In this document: piece by piece, positions 1 through 9,300 of the stretch
Position numbering within the stretch: the first letter of the stretch is position 1
Layout of the letters: each line of letters begins with the position of its first letter
DNA from: Bradyrhizobium sp. WSM471
GTDB taxonomy: Bacteria > Pseudomonadota > Alphaproteobacteria > Rhizobiales > Xanthobacteraceae
Length of the DNA: 64,000 nucleotides
Assembly (NCBI RefSeq): GCF_000244915.1
Contig: NZ_CM001442.1
Location: forward strand, 1,984,001-2,048,000
Direction of reading: 5' to 3'
Notes under the pieces: generated by a model
What the model was told of the DNA's origin: nothing
The model's input: only the letters and a program-made list of their open reading frames with translations
The model's database searches: none
Made by a program: the position numbers and the translations under genes

Positions 1-602
1 ACACCGATCCGCTCGGCAAGAGAGACCAGTTCGGCTAGCGACCGAACCTGCATTTTCTCCATCAAGCCGTGGCGGTGAGCTTTGATCGTGCGCTCTGTCG
101 TTCCGAGCGTGTGGGCGATCTGCTTGTTGATTTTGCCCCGAACGACAAGGTCGAAGACCTGTCGCTCGCGCGGCGTCAATTTAGCGAGACGAGCACGAGC
201 CATGTTCAGCATGGTGTGTAGGTCTCGTGACGATCGATGGTGTGCCAAGGCTCCGGCGATTGCGCGAAGAAGGTCTTCCGAGCTTACCGGTTTGCTCAGA
301 AAATCCTGCGCACCCGCCTTTATGGTCCGCACAGTTATCGGAATGTCGCGATGGCCGGAGAGAAATATGATCGGCAATGTCGAGCCGAGTTCGCCCAATT
401 GTTTTTGGAGGGCAGGGCCGTCCAAGTCAGGGATTTGCACATCGAGAAGGATGCAACTCGGAATGCAGTCGCTCGGCAGTCGGTCCAGCAACGCCTGCGC
501 CGACGCATAGACGGTGACCTCGTAACCGGCGAGCCTTAAATGACGCTCCATGGCCGTCAGGAAAGACGGGTCGTCGTCAACAATATGCACGAGCCCCGGC
601 AC
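1..602 (-). CDS. FixJ/NarL-type two-component response regulator (partial, 3' end beyond window)
   Basis: The minus-strand reading frame opens at a GTG at 602, preceded by a strong purine-rich ribosome site (GAGAGGGGG). It runs off the left edge after about 200 codons. The N-terminus is a receiver domain with the acidic pair in VDDDPSF, a phosphoacceptor Asp in the ILLDVQIPD stretch, and the conserved Lys in FLSKPVS. The C-terminus is a LuxR/GerE helix-turn-helix with LTPREREVFDLV and NKQIAHTLGTTERTIKAHR. This layout is typical of FixJ, which is phosphorylated by a sensor kinase and then activates transcription. The kinase is not in the window, so the signal is unknown. The family call is firm; the target genes cannot be inferred. 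Confidence 0.88.
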   Translation of the reverse strand, partial: MPGLVHIVDDDPSFLTAMERHLRLAGYEVTVYASAQALLDRLPSDCIPSCILLDVQIPDLDGPALQKQLGELGSTLPIIFLSGHRDIPITVRTIKAGAQDFLSKPVSSEDLLRAIAGALAHHRSSRDLHTMLNMARARLAKLTPRERQVFDLVVRGKINKQIAHTLGTTERTIKAHRHGLMEKMQVRSLAELVSLAERIG

Positions 603-797
603 CGATCCCCCTCTCCATTGCAGAGAGGGTACCGCGCTATTCGGGGGGCCTAAGTGTCTTTGTGCGCCCTTTTAAGACATAGCTGGTCTGTCGCTGGGAA
701 AAGTCTCTATGCAGTTTGTGCCACGGCGCCGCCGTGCCCGGCCTTTGTCGATGCGTGAGCCGCGAATCCAACTGGCACTTGAACTCGCGGATAAGAG

Positions 798-850
798 CCC
801 CTCATCCGGCGCTTCGCGCACCTTCTCCCACAAGGGGAGAAGGGAAGAAG
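798..850. repeat. Palindromic intergenic repeat; hairpin 821-843 may terminate the GSPS operon
   Basis: This CT-rich repeat contains a perfect 9-bp stem (CCTTCTCCC 821-829, GGGAGAAGG 835-843) with a 5-nt loop. It lies about 15 nt past the stop of the minus-strand gene that ends at 858. I recall similar CTTCTCCC-ACAAG-GGGAGAAG elements scattered between genes in Bradyrhizobium. There is no clear U-tract on the minus side, so termination is plausible but unproven. The rest of 603-797 shows no supportable gene. Confidence 0.55.
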
Positions 851-857
851 AGGCGCC

Positions 858-2018
858 TCACAAGATCGCATGGGGCAGAAACCGCGAGCCGTTGCCGGTG
901 ATCGGGCTCTCGTCCTCGCGGATCGACAGGCCGCAGGGTTCGTGATCCACCAGCCAGCTTCCTACCACTGGATAGAAGTCTGAGAAGTTCGGCAGCGGCG
1001 CGAGCGCCTGCCGCACGAATCCTTCGGCGCCGTAGGGTCCTGCCTGCTCGTCGAGCGGCATTCCGCCTGCTACCAGCGTGACGTTGGCGCCTTCGCGCGA
1101 CAGCAGCGGCTTGCGCACATAGGAGCTGCCGAGCTCGGCTGCCCGCGGATCGTCCTCGAAGAAAGCCGGCAGCAGATTGGGATGGTTCGGAAACATCTCC
1201 CAGAGCAGCGGCAGGATGCCCTTGTTGGAGAGCACCGCCTTCCACGGCGGTTCGATCCAGCGTGTCGGTGCGTCCTTGAGCTTTGCGCCGAAGGCGTCGT
1301 GGAACATCCATTCCCAGGGATAGAGCTTGAAGGCGAGCGCGATGTCGCGGTCGTCGAGATCGACGAAGCCGCCGGCATCATCGCGCCAGCCGATCGCCTC
1401 GATGTCGAGCAGCGTGGTCGTCAGCCCCGCCTGGCGCGCTGTGTCTTCGAGATAAGCGAGCGTGCCGGCATCCTCCTCATTACCCGTGGTGCCGGTGAGA
1501 TGGACATGGCGGCCTGCGGCAATCTGCTTCCAGGCTTCGATCAGTCGTTCGTGGATGGAGTTGAACTGGTCGGCGCGCGACGGAATGATGCGCCGTTCGA
1601 TCGCCTGTTCGAGCCAGGTCCATTGAAACACCGCGGCTTCGAAAATCGAGGTCGGCGTATCCGCGTTGTATTCGAGCAGCTTTGCCGGTCCCTTGCCGTC
1701 GAATTTGAGATCGAGCCGGCCATAGAGGCTGCGGTCGTCGCGTGTCCAGCTCTCGGCGATCAAGCTCCAGAACGCGTCGGGTATCTTCAAGCGCTGCAGA
1801 TGGCGCTCGTCGCCGATCACGCGGCCGGCAAGCTCCAGGCACATCGCGTCGATCTCGCCGGTCGGCGTCTCGATGCCGCGCTCGATCTCGTCGAGCGTGA
1901 AGGCGTAGTAGGCCCGCTCGTCCCAATAGCGCTCGCCGTCGATGGTGTGGAACGCAAAGCCGCATTGTTCGGCGGTCTGCCGCCAGTCGTCGCGCTCGGG
2001 GCAGACGATGCGTCGCAT
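858..2018 (-). CDS. Glutathionylspermidine synthase-like ATP-grasp ligase (YgiC/YjfC type)
   Basis: This 386-aa protein matches the glutathionylspermidine synthase C-terminal (ATP-grasp) family from its N-terminal RRIVCPERDDW through LEYNADTPTS and the ATP-binding SYVRKPLLSREG block near residue 290. In E. coli the authentic enzyme (Gsp) joins glutathione to spermidine. The stand-alone relatives YgiC and YjfC lack the amidase half, and their substrates are not firmly established. The start is 3 nt after the upstream DUF1190 stop, so the two are probably translationally linked. It is the last gene of a three-gene operon (DUF350, DUF1190, this gene), the same set found around E. coli yjfLMC. 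The ligase fold is a firm call; the substrate (polyamine, peptide or something else) is open. Confidence 0.88.
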   Translation of the reverse strand: MRRIVCPERDDWRQTAEQCGFAFHTIDGERYWDERAYYAFTLDEIERGIETPTGEIDAMCLELAGRVIGDERHLQRLKIPDAFWSLIAESWTRDDRSLYGRLDLKFDGKGPAKLLEYNADTPTSIFEAAVFQWTWLEQAIERRIIPSRADQFNSIHERLIEAWKQIAAGRHVHLTGTTGNEEDAGTLAYLEDTARQAGLTTTLLDIEAIGWRDDAGGFVDLDDRDIALAFKLYPWEWMFHDAFGAKLKDAPTRWIEPPWKAVLSNKGILPLLWEMFPNHPNLLPAFFEDDPRAAELGSSYVRKPLLSREGANVTLVAGGMPLDEQAGPYGAEGFVRQALAPLPNFSDFYPVVGSWLVDHEPCGLSIREDESPITGNGSRFLPHAIL

Positions 2019-2021
2019 GGG

Positions 2022-2444
2022 TCAGCCGCCGCCGGAGAAGCCATGGCCAAACGAGCCGAAGCCGCCGCGGCTCACGCCGCCGGAGCCTGAATCGGACGAC
2101 GTTCCGGACGAGGAATGGCCCGAGGAGTCGCCGCTGAAGAAGCTCGATCGCGACGACCAGCGCGAGCTGCCGCCGCCGCCCGACGAGCTGCTTCTGCCGC
2201 TGCAGGCGGTGCTCGCCTGAACCGGCGGGGCTCCGGGGACCGTGGCGCCGGGGACGATCGCCCCGGCAGCAGAGGGCTCGCAAGTCTGCCGCGGCATCAG
2301 CGTGTAGGCGGTGGTGCCGACCGCAATCGTGCCCATCACCAGCAGCGCGACACGGCCTGAGCGCTTCACCGGCTGCTGCGCGGGCGGCGGTCCGGCCGCC
2401 GGCCGGCGCTTGCCGAACTCCTTTTTGGCGGGCTTGTCGGCCAT
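2022..2444 (-). CDS. DUF1190 (YgiB/YjfM-like) Ser/Gly-rich membrane-anchored protein
   Basis: This 140-aa protein has a basic N-terminus, one hydrophobic segment at about residues 31-48 (VALLVMGTIAVGTTAYTLM), and a long low-complexity Ser/Gly tail ending in an RGGFGSFGHGFSGGG-type motif. The RGGFG signature plus the operon position next to a YgiC-like ligase identify it as DUF1190/UPF0441. The single hydrophobic segment suggests an inner-membrane anchor with the flexible tail outside, but no biochemical role is established for the family. It lies 14 nt after the DUF350 gene and 3 nt before the ligase gene. The low-complexity tail carries no catalytic motif. Confidence 0.75.
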   Translation of the reverse strand: MADKPAKKEFGKRRPAAGPPPAQQPVKRSGRVALLVMGTIAVGTTAYTLMPRQTCEPSAAGAIVPGATVPGAPPVQASTACSGRSSSSGGGGSSRWSSRSSFFSGDSSGHSSSGTSSDSGSGGVSRGGFGSFGHGFSGGG

Positions 2445-2458
2445 GTCAGTAAATCATG

Positions 2459-2863
2459 TCAGTAGATCATGCAGGCGGCGTTGAGCAGGCCCGCGGCGAA
2501 CGAGGACAGCCCGAGCCAGATCGCGGGCGCCAACTCACCGGCCGCGATCCGGGCCGGCAGGTTCGGCACCGGCACCCTCACCAGAAAGAGCACGATGATC
2601 TGCACGATCAGCGCGATGACCGCCCAGATCAGGCAATCCAGCACATTGGCCGAATGCGCGATCGCGCTGACCAGCGGCGCCACGAAGCCGAGCAGGCTGA
2701 GGCCGAGTGCGATCGCCGCGGCCGGCTGGTTGTCGCGGATCAGCTGAAATTCGTTGTACGGCGTGATGCGGGTGTAGACGAACAGGTACGTCACGATCGC
2801 GATCAGCCCGGTGCAGAAATAGACCAGGAAGGCGGGCAGGCCGGCGAGTGATTGCAGGATCAT
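2459..2863 (-). CDS. DUF350 (YjfL-like) integral membrane protein
   Basis: This 134-aa hydrophobic protein has about four membrane segments, roughly residues 8-28, 48-68, 75-100 and 108-130. It fits DUF350, whose E. coli member YjfL is encoded with YjfM (DUF1190) and YjfC (GSP-synthase-like). It is the first gene of the operon here. The stretch VYTRITPYNEFQLIRDNQPAAA between helices 1 and 2 is the most polar, conserved-looking part. DUF350 proteins have no proven function, and the recurring trio suggests they work with the ligase at the inner membrane. The start at 2863 has no striking ribosome site, but it gives the expected family length. Confidence 0.8.
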   Translation of the reverse strand: MILQSLAGLPAFLVYFCTGLIAIVTYLFVYTRITPYNEFQLIRDNQPAAAIALGLSLLGFVAPLVSAIAHSANVLDCLIWAVIALIVQIIVLFLVRVPVPNLPARIAAGELAPAIWLGLSSFAAGLLNAACMIY

Positions 2864-2950
2864 CGTTCCCCCATCGTGCAGCGATCATTCGTCGGCGGGG
2901 GAAGGATAGCGGTTCAACGGCGGCAGGACGATGAGGCCGCGTTCGCATCC

Positions 2951-2983
2951 CCAAAAACAAAACCCCGCCATTTGCGGCGGGGT
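2951..2983 (-). terminator. Intrinsic terminator of ctrA
   Basis: A GC-rich hairpin (CCCCGCC 2963-2969 with GGCGGGG 2976-2982, 6-nt loop, flanking A:T pair) lies about 50 nt past the ctrA stop. In the minus-strand direction it is followed by a T-rich tract (TTTTGTTTTTGG). Hairpin plus U-tract is the textbook rho-independent form, and it separates ctrA from the DUF350 operon. Confidence 0.82.
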
Positions 2984-3032
2984 CCAGGCTGGGAGGAGAA
3001 GCGAGCCCGACGGGCTCGCGTCAGAAACAGGA

Positions 3033-3734
<702 letters not shown>

Positions 3735-4149
3735 GCCAGTTCCCCATAGTCGCCGCTCCTGGGCGTCAGGTCGGCCGCATTCGCGGCACACAACAAAACG
3801 CCTTTGAACAACTGATTCGGATCCTGACAACAGATGGTTAACAAATTCTGATTCTGGAACGCAAGCCCTGTAGATGCAATTTTCGTCGAATCGCCCTAAG
3901 GTCTTGTGTGCGAAGCAGCTTTCGTTATTCCCTTGCGTTCAAGTTCCACTTTAAGAGACGGGCCTAACCGACTCCCGCGACTCAGCCTTCTTCTGAAGGG
4001 GAGTCACGCTCAGTCACAAAGACAGTGACGCAATGATTAACGATGCGGGTAAACACGAAGTTAAGCGCCGTTCAGAAATATGGCGAAACTTAAGGTATTC
4101 GCCACGAAGCCCGGGATTATGAAGGCGATCACCTCATGAAGGCCCTCTT
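3735..4149. promoter_or_regulatory. Divergent ctrA / fliI control region with six GANTC sites
   Basis: This 415-bp gene-free interval holds the promoters of ctrA (leftward) and fliI (rightward). I count GANTC (CcrM methylation) sites at 3814-3818, 3850-3854, 3888-3892, 3970-3974, 3979-3983 and 4001-4005. In Caulobacter, ctrA promoter P1 is controlled by methylation of such a site. TTAAC at 3838-3842 is a CtrA half-site, and TTAA at 4035-4090 occurs several times. I did not find a perfect TTAA-N7-TTAA box, so autoregulation is only suggested. The region is also clearly more AT-rich than the flanking genes. Confidence 0.6.
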
Positions 4150-5475
4150 ATGAAGGCTCTTGCCGAACAGATCGGCGACATTGACGGCATCAATATTTAT
4201 GGCCGTGTGGTCGGCGTGCGCGGCCTGATGGTCGAGGTGGCCGGCCCGATCCATGCGATGTCGGTCGGCGCGCGGCTCGTGATCGAGACCGGCGGCAACC
4301 GTTCCATCCCCTGCGAGGTGATCGGCTTCTCCGGCAACAATGCCGTCGTGATGCCGTTCGCCGGCCTCGACGGCGTGCGGCGCGGCTGCAAGGCCGTCAT
4401 CGCCAATGCCGCAAATCAGGTGCGGCCTTGCGCGGCCTGGCTCGGCCGCGTCGTCAATGCGCTGGGGGAGCCGATCGACGGCAAGGGGCCGCTGCCGCAG
4501 GGCCCGGCGCCGATGCCGTACCGCAATTCGCCGCCGCCGGCGCACTCGCGCAAGCGCGTCGGCGCGCCGCTCGATCTCGGCGTGCGCGCGATGAACACGT
4601 TCCTGACCTGCTGCCGCGGCCAGCGCATGGGCATCTTCGCAGGCTCCGGCGTCGGCAAGTCGGTGCTGCTGTCGATGCTGGCGCGCAACGTCGATGCTGC
4701 CGTCAGCGTCATCGGGCTGATCGGCGAACGCGGCCGCGAGGTGCAGGAATTCCTGCAGGACGACCTCGGCGAGGAAGGCCTGGCGCGTTCCGTCGTCGTG
4801 GTCGCGACCTCCGACGAGCCGGCGCTGATGCGCCGCCAGGCCGCGTATCTGACGCTCGCGATCGCCGAATATTTTCGCGACGAGGAGCAGGACGTCCTTT
4901 GCCTGATGGATTCGGTGACGCGCTTTGCCATGGCCCAGCGCGAGATCGGCCTGTCCGCGGGCGAGCCGCCAACCGCCAAGGGCTACACGCCGACCGTGTT
5001 CACCGAGCTGCCGAAGCTTCTGGAGCGCGCCGGTCCGGGCCTGGGGGAGGGCGCCATCACCGCGATCTTCACGGTGCTGGTCGATGGCGACGACCATAAC
5101 GAGCCGATCGCGGATGCCGTCCGCGGCATCCTCGACGGCCACATCGTGATGCAGCGCTCGATCGCCGAGCGCGGCCGCTACCCCGCCATCAACATCCTCA
5201 AATCCGTCTCCCGCACCATGCCGAAATCGGCCGACCCGCAGTTCTGGCCGACCATCCAGAAGGCGCGGGCGGTGATGGCGACCTATGCCGACATGGAGGA
5301 ATTGATCCGTCTGGGCGCCTACCGCGCCGGCTCCAGCCCCGAGGTCGACGAGGCGATCCGCCTGCACGAGCCGCTGGAGGCGTTCCTGCGCCAGCGCAAG
5401 GACGAAAATGCATCGCTGGCGGACGGCTACCGCCAGTTGGCGCAAATCCTCGGCAATTTGGAAACGGAACGCTAA
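4150..5475 (+). CDS. fliI: Flagellar type III export ATPase FliI
   Basis: The 441-aa product is the expected size for FliI, the hexameric ATPase that powers flagellar protein export and resembles F1-beta. The Walker A motif GSGVGKS lies at about residues 165-171, Walker B around [13 protein letters not shown] (about 250), and the family signature [20 protein letters not shown] follows. [14 protein letters not shown] also matches. It starts an fliI-fliJ operon, with fliJ 121 bp downstream, and is divergent from ctrA. Transcription is probably CtrA-linked. A long antisense frame across it is a high-GC shadow. Confidence 0.97.
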   Translation: MKALAEQIGDIDGINIYGRVVGVRGLMVEVAGPIHAMSVGARLVIETGGNRSIPCEVIGFSGNNAVVMPFAGLDGVRRGCKAVIANAANQVRPCAAWLGRVVNALGEPIDGKGPLPQGPAPMPYRNSPPPAHSRKRVGAPLDLGVRAMNTFLTCCRGQRMGIFAGSGVGKSVLLSMLARNVDAAVSVIGLIGERGREVQEFLQDDLGEEGLARSVVVVATSDEPALMRRQAAYLTLAIAEYFRDEEQDVLCLMDSVTRFAMAQREIGLSAGEPPTAKGYTPTVFTELPKLLERAGPGLGEGAITAIFTVLVDGDDHNEPIADAVRGILDGHIVMQRSIAERGRYPAINILKSVSRTMPKSADPQFWPTIQKARAVMATYADMEELIRLGAYRAGSSPEVDEAIRLHEPLEAFLRQRKDENASLADGYRQLAQILGNLETER

Positions 5476-5596
5476 CTTTGTCCCGTCATCATCCCATCCC
5501 ACAGAGTAGCAGAGCCGGTTTTGGCCCCAGTCGGGCCTGTGGGGAGACCGGTGTTGTCCCACGCGCAGCCAAGGGACTTCTGGGGAGTACGAGTCG

Positions 5597-6016
5597 ATGA
5601 AGTCACGTGATACCCTCATCCGCCTGAAGAAATTTCAGGTCGACGAGAAGCGCCGCCGGGTCACCCAGATCGAGACCATGATCGCCGACTTCCAGCGGAT
5701 GTCGACCGATCTTGAACGCGAGATCTCGACCGAGCAGGAGCGCGCCGGGATCAACGATCCCTCGCACTTCGCCTATCCGACCTATGCCAAGGCTGCCATC
5801 CAGCGACGCGAGAACCTGACCCGCTCGGCCGACGAGCTGAAGGGCCAGCTCGACGAAGCCAAGGCTGCGCTGGCCGAAGCCTTCGAGGAGCTGAAGAAGG
5901 TCGAGCTCCTCGACGAGCGCGATCAGGCCCGCGAACGCGCCGAGGAAAACGCCCGCGAGCAGGCCGATCTCGACAGCATCGGCCTGATGCGTGCCCGCAT
6001 GGGCGCCGTCGCCTGA
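5597..6016 (+). CDS. fliJ: Flagellar export chaperone/stalk protein FliJ
   Basis: This 139-aa, charge-rich, almost entirely helical protein starts MKSRDTLIRLKKFQVDEKRR, the usual alphaproteobacterial FliJ opening. FliJ is a small coiled coil that inserts into the FliI ring, like the gamma stalk of F1, and escorts export chaperones to FlhA. Two long coiled-coil stretches (about residues 10-55 and 70-130) fit. It follows fliI and precedes a strong terminator, so fliIJ looks like a complete two-gene unit. A GGGGAG ribosome site lies about 10 nt upstream. Confidence 0.92.
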   Translation: MKSRDTLIRLKKFQVDEKRRRVTQIETMIADFQRMSTDLEREISTEQERAGINDPSHFAYPTYAKAAIQRRENLTRSADELKGQLDEAKAALAEAFEELKKVELLDERDQARERAEENAREQADLDSIGLMRARMGAVA

Positions 6017-6049
6017 GACGCTAGCCGCCAGACCTGCGAGAATTTGCAG

Positions 6050-6076
6050 AACCCGGACCCCCAAGGTCCGGGTTTT
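6050..6076 (+). terminator. Intrinsic terminator of fliIJ
   Basis: Perfect 10-bp stem (AACCCGGACC 6050-6059, GGTCCGGGTT 6065-6074) with a 5-nt loop, running into TT. It starts 34 nt after the fliJ stop. Confidence 0.85.
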
Positions 6077-6195
6077 CGCATGTCCTGTCCACAGTGTGCC
6101 GCCGCGCCCCCTTGGTGGTCGGCTTTGTCGCGCGCTATGGTGGCGGAGTGCCAGGGCCCGCGCGGAACGCGACGGGCCGCGCATCGGGGGGCTGA

Positions 6196-6741
6196 ATGCT
6201 GACGCCAGCAGAGCTGGTCGGGCTGATTGGGGCGGTAGCGCAGGGCGATCAGGCCGCGTTCGAGCGCCTCTACGTCGCCACGCGCGCGAAACTCTATGGC
6301 ATCGTGCTCCGTATCTTGCGCCGACAGGATCTCGCAGAGGAGGTCATTCAGGAGACCTACGTCAAGATCTGGAACAGCGCCGGCCAGTTCAATCCCGCTC
6401 TCGCGTCGCCGATCACATGGATGGCGTCGATCGCGCGCAACCGCGCCATCGACATCGTGCGCAAGAAGACGGAAGTCTCCATCGAGGAAGAGCCGCAGGC
6501 GATGGAAGTCGCAAGCGACAGCCCCGATCCGCTGGCGCGGAGGGAGATGACCGAGGAGTTGAAGCGGCTGCTGGAATGCATCGGCCGGCTCGAGCCGGAC
6601 CGTCAGAGGCTCGTGCTTCTCGCCTATTACAACGGCTGGAGCCGCGAGCAATTGGCGGAAAAATTCGCGGCGCCCGTCAACACTGTGAAGACATGGCTCC
6701 GGCGCAGCATGATGGATATTCGCGAATGTCTCGGGCTATGA
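6196..6741 (+). CDS. ECF-family RNA polymerase sigma factor (SigK/RpoE type)
   Basis: This 181-aa protein has sigma region 2 at about residues 20-85 (DLAEEVIQETYVKIWNSAG, ITWMASIARNRAIDIVRKK) and region 4 at about 120-178 (LVLLAYYNGWSREQLAEKFAAPVNTVKTWLRR). There is no extension, so it is a minimal ECF sigma. It is followed 51 bp later by an RskA-like anti-sigma factor, the typical sigma/anti-sigma pair of the SigK class, and the two are probably co-transcribed and self-activated. The inducing stress cannot be read from the sequence. An ATG at 6196 follows a GGGGGG-rich ribosome site. Confidence 0.93.
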   Translation: MLTPAELVGLIGAVAQGDQAAFERLYVATRAKLYGIVLRILRRQDLAEEVIQETYVKIWNSAGQFNPALASPITWMASIARNRAIDIVRKKTEVSIEEEPQAMEVASDSPDPLARREMTEELKRLLECIGRLEPDRQRLVLLAYYNGWSREQLAEKFAAPVNTVKTWLRRSMMDIRECLGL

Positions 6742-6792
6742 GATTCGGGCTACGGGAGCTCATACGGTGAGGGTGGGTCTGGACCGCAATTG

Positions 6793-7845
6793 ATGGCCTA
6801 TACGGAGGACCATATCGCGCTCGCCGCGGAATATGCGCTCGGTACGCTCGACGCCGGCGAGCGCGCGCAGGTCGAGACCATGATCGCGGTGGACAAGGCG
6901 TTCGCCGATGTCGTGCAGGCGTGGGCATTCCGGCTCGGCGTCCTCAACCAGATGGTCGGCTCGATCGAGCCGCGTCCGATCGTGTGGGAGAACATCAGGT
7001 CCGAGCTCGCGCGGACGGCCTTTGCGCAGGAGCCGCCAGCGCTGCCGGACGAAGTGCCGCCGCCACCTGTGCCGGAGTTTTCCTCACTCGACACCGTGCC
7101 TCCGCCGGTGCCGTCGGAGACTATGCAGCAAGCGCCGCCGCCTCCCGAAGCGGAGCAGCCCGACCCGGCGCGACTTGAATCCGATGCGCTTCCCGATGTC
7201 ATGCCGATCTTCATGCCGCAGGTCCACGCGCCGGACCCGGAGGTCGTGCGTGCGCCACCGCCGCCGGTTGCCGACGACAGCAACGTGATCCGGCTCGAGG
7301 GTCGCGTGAAGCGCTGGCGCACCATCGCATCCGCCGTCGGCGCGCTCGCGGCCGCACTGCTCGTGACGCTGTCGCTTCAGATCTTCCAGCCCGAGGCGCT
7401 GCCGGGCGGCTTGCGACCGGCGCCACGGATCCGGACGGTCGAGGTGAAGACACCGGCGCCGCTCCCGTCGTCGCAATATGTCGCGCTGTTGCAGGGCCAG
7501 GGCGGAGGTCCCGCCTTCATCCTCACCATCGACGGTGCGACCAAGAATTTTACCGTGCGCAAGGTCGGCGCGACACCGGAGCCCGGCAAGAGTTTCGAGC
7601 TCTGGCTGATCTCCGACAAGCTGCCGCGCCCGCGCTCGCTGGGTGTGATCGGCGCCGGCGATTTCACCGCACGACCGGTGCTCGGCTCGTACGATGCCGA
7701 CGTCGTCAACGGCGCGACCTACGCCGTCACGCTCGAGCAGGCGGGGGGGTCGCCCAACGGCCAGCCGACCTCGGCGCCGGTATTTTCCGGCAAGCTGATC
7801 GAAACCGTGCCGCCGTCCCAGCCGCAGGCGCCCGCCAAGAAGTAG
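6793..7845 (+). CDS. RskA-type membrane anti-sigma factor with Pro-rich linker
   Basis: The 350-aa product starts at ATG 6793 (a TTG one codon upstream is less likely). The cytoplasmic N-terminal zone (HIALAAEYALGTLDAGERAQ) is the ECF-binding anti-sigma domain. A roughly 80-residue proline-rich linker follows, then one transmembrane helix at about 180-198. The periplasmic RskA domain contains FTVRKVGATPEPGKSFELWL and ends near YAVTLEQAGGS. Such proteins hold their sigma factor inactive until regulated proteolysis. The Pro-rich linker is longer than in mycobacterial RskA. Firm family call. Confidence 0.9.
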   Translation: MAYTEDHIALAAEYALGTLDAGERAQVETMIAVDKAFADVVQAWAFRLGVLNQMVGSIEPRPIVWENIRSELARTAFAQEPPALPDEVPPPPVPEFSSLDTVPPPVPSETMQQAPPPPEAEQPDPARLESDALPDVMPIFMPQVHAPDPEVVRAPPPPVADDSNVIRLEGRVKRWRTIASAVGALAAALLVTLSLQIFQPEALPGGLRPAPRIRTVEVKTPAPLPSSQYVALLQGQGGGPAFILTIDGATKNFTVRKVGATPEPGKSFELWLISDKLPRPRSLGVIGAGDFTARPVLGSYDADVVNGATYAVTLEQAGGSPNGQPTSAPVFSGKLIETVPPSQPQAPAKK

Positions 7846-7850
7846 ACGTC

Positions 7851-7920
7851 GTAGCCCGGATGGAGCGCAGCGCAATCCGGGACCGCTGCCCCGCATTCCG
7901 CTGCGCTCCATGCGGGCTAC
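7851..7920. repeat. REP-like palindrome after the anti-sigma gene
   Basis: Two 22-nt arms (7851-7872 and 7899-7920) are inverted copies with a single mismatch, separated by 26 nt. The arms begin GTAGCCCGGATGGAGCGCAG. It starts 5 nt after the stop codon and could stop transcription from either side. I recall the same GTAGCCCG-ATGGAGCGCAG palindrome between many Bradyrhizobium genes. Confidence 0.8.
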
Positions 7921-8083
7921 AAGCGCAGAAAGCTGTCGCCACGGTCCGTCCTGCCGTCGTCTTCCGACAAATCCCGCCGAATCCGCCCCCGATTTGAACC
8001 TCTCCGCGTTTCGCGGCGTCAAATGCCCGGAATTTGCAGTCGGCGCCCCCCAATCATGGTGCCGGAGAGGGGCGAGAAATCAG

Positions 8084-9043
8084 ATGGATGCAGCGAAAAC
8101 GTCGGGCATCTTCATTCACCAATATGCGGGGCTGCCACACGGCCCGGCCTTCGAACATTGGCGCGAGCGGACTTTCGGGGCCTGCGGCCTTGATATCGGG
8201 CCGAGCCGGGGCGACAGCATCGATTGCCGGCTCCAGGTCAGCGTGGTCGATAATATCGCGCTCGCCATTCCCGAAGGCGCCTCCGCGCAATATTCACGTA
8301 CCCAGAGCCACCTCGCCGACGGCAGCGACGATCTCGTCCTGATCGCGGCGCATGCGGGTCTCGTCCGGGTCGGGCAGAACGGCCATGCCGTGGAGCTTGC
8401 GCCCGCGCAGATGGTGCTCGTCGACATGGGCATCACCGGCACCGTCGGCCACACCGAGGAAGATCGCTTCACTAGCATCCGCATGCCGCGCCGCGCGCTG
8501 CTCGAGATCAATCCGCGCGCCGAGGACAAGCTGTCGCAAGTGCTCTCGGATGGCGCGGTCGCCGAGACGATCTTCCGCTACCACTCCCTTGCGGCCCATC
8601 ACGCGCCGCATCTCGACGCCGTCGGCCAGCGCCTCACCGCGCAGCACATGGTCGATCTCGTCGGCCTCCTGCTCGGCACCGACGCCGAGCATGCGAGTCT
8701 TGCGCGCGGGCGAGGTCATGCGGCGGCCCGTCTCGATCTCATGCGCGCCGACGTGATGGCTGCGCTTGGCCGCAACGATCTCTGCCTGTCCGAGATTGCC
8801 ACGCGCTCCGGCCTCAGCCCGCGCCAGGCACAGCGCCTGTTCGAGCAGGCCGGAACGACCTTCACCGAATTCGTGCTGGAGCAGCGCCTGCTGCAGGCGC
8901 GCAAGCTGCTCAGCGATCCCCGTGCCAGGACCCGCAAGATCAGCGACATCGCGCATTCGTCGGGCTTCTCCGATCTGTCCTATTTCAACCGCGCCTTCCG
9001 CAAGCGCTTTGCCGCGACGCCGTCGGAACTGCGCGAGGCCTGA
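8084..9043 (+). CDS. AraC-family transcriptional regulator
   Basis: The 319-aa protein is taken from ATG 8084, which has a GAGAGGGGCGAG ribosome site. A longer open frame to 7910 only adds codons from the repeat region. Residues 1-200 look like the AraC-binding-like sensor domain (PF14525 type). Residues about 220-318 form the double helix-turn-helix: LSEIATRSGLSPRQAQRLFE, then ISDIAHSSGFSDLSYFNRAF and the family closing RFAATPSELR. No co-oriented target gene sits immediately downstream, since a mobile-element-like repeat intervenes, so the regulon is unknown. Confidence 0.9.
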   Translation: MDAAKTSGIFIHQYAGLPHGPAFEHWRERTFGACGLDIGPSRGDSIDCRLQVSVVDNIALAIPEGASAQYSRTQSHLADGSDDLVLIAAHAGLVRVGQNGHAVELAPAQMVLVDMGITGTVGHTEEDRFTSIRMPRRALLEINPRAEDKLSQVLSDGAVAETIFRYHSLAAHHAPHLDAVGQRLTAQHMVDLVGLLLGTDAEHASLARGRGHAAARLDLMRADVMAALGRNDLCLSEIATRSGLSPRQAQRLFEQAGTTFTEFVLEQRLLQARKLLSDPRARTRKISDIAHSSGFSDLSYFNRAFRKRFAATPSELREA

Positions 9044-9096
9044 GCCGCGCCGAGAATTTGTGCGGCGCGCCGCTGCCACCGCAGTTGGTCCGCCCG

Positions 9097-9300
9097 CAGG
9101 GCAATCGCATATGGTATTTTGGGAGTTCTGAACGCGCGCCTCGTCCTTCGAGACGACCGCTTCGCGGTCTCCTCAGGATGAGGCTAAGCTGCATCGGTGC
9201 CCGTTAAAACTGCTGCCGCACGCTCGGTCCTCATCCTGAGGGCCCGCCAACGGCGGGCGTCTCGAAGGATGGCCTCAGAGACCCATATGCGATTGCCCTA
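9097..9300. mobile_element. MITE-like non-autonomous element with 17-bp terminal inverted repeats and 10-bp target duplication
   Basis: Perfect 17-bp inverted repeats AGGGCAATCGCATATGG (9098-9114) and CCATATGCGATTGCCCT (9283-9299) bound a 204-bp unit with no coding capacity. Immediately outside lies an exact 10-bp direct repeat, GGTCCGCCCG, at 9087-9096 and 9301-9310. That is what a transposition target duplication looks like. Inside are two facing copies of a second palindromic repeat (about 9139-9183 and 9228-9272; CGTCCTTCGAGACG and CCTCAGGATGAGG type). No transposase is present, so movement would need an enzyme in trans. It separates the AraC gene from the NDH-like gene and fills most of the gap 9044-9381. 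Confidence 0.8.

Noticed and set aside
3735..4149. Perfect CtrA box TTAA-N7-TTAA near ctrA/fliI
   Set aside because: Only half-sites and off-spacing matches were found (for example TTAA with an 8-nt gap to GTAA near 4035-4050).
9139..9272. Insertion sequence remnant with transposase
   Set aside because: No transposase-like frame of any length within the element; it is treated as a non-autonomous element.
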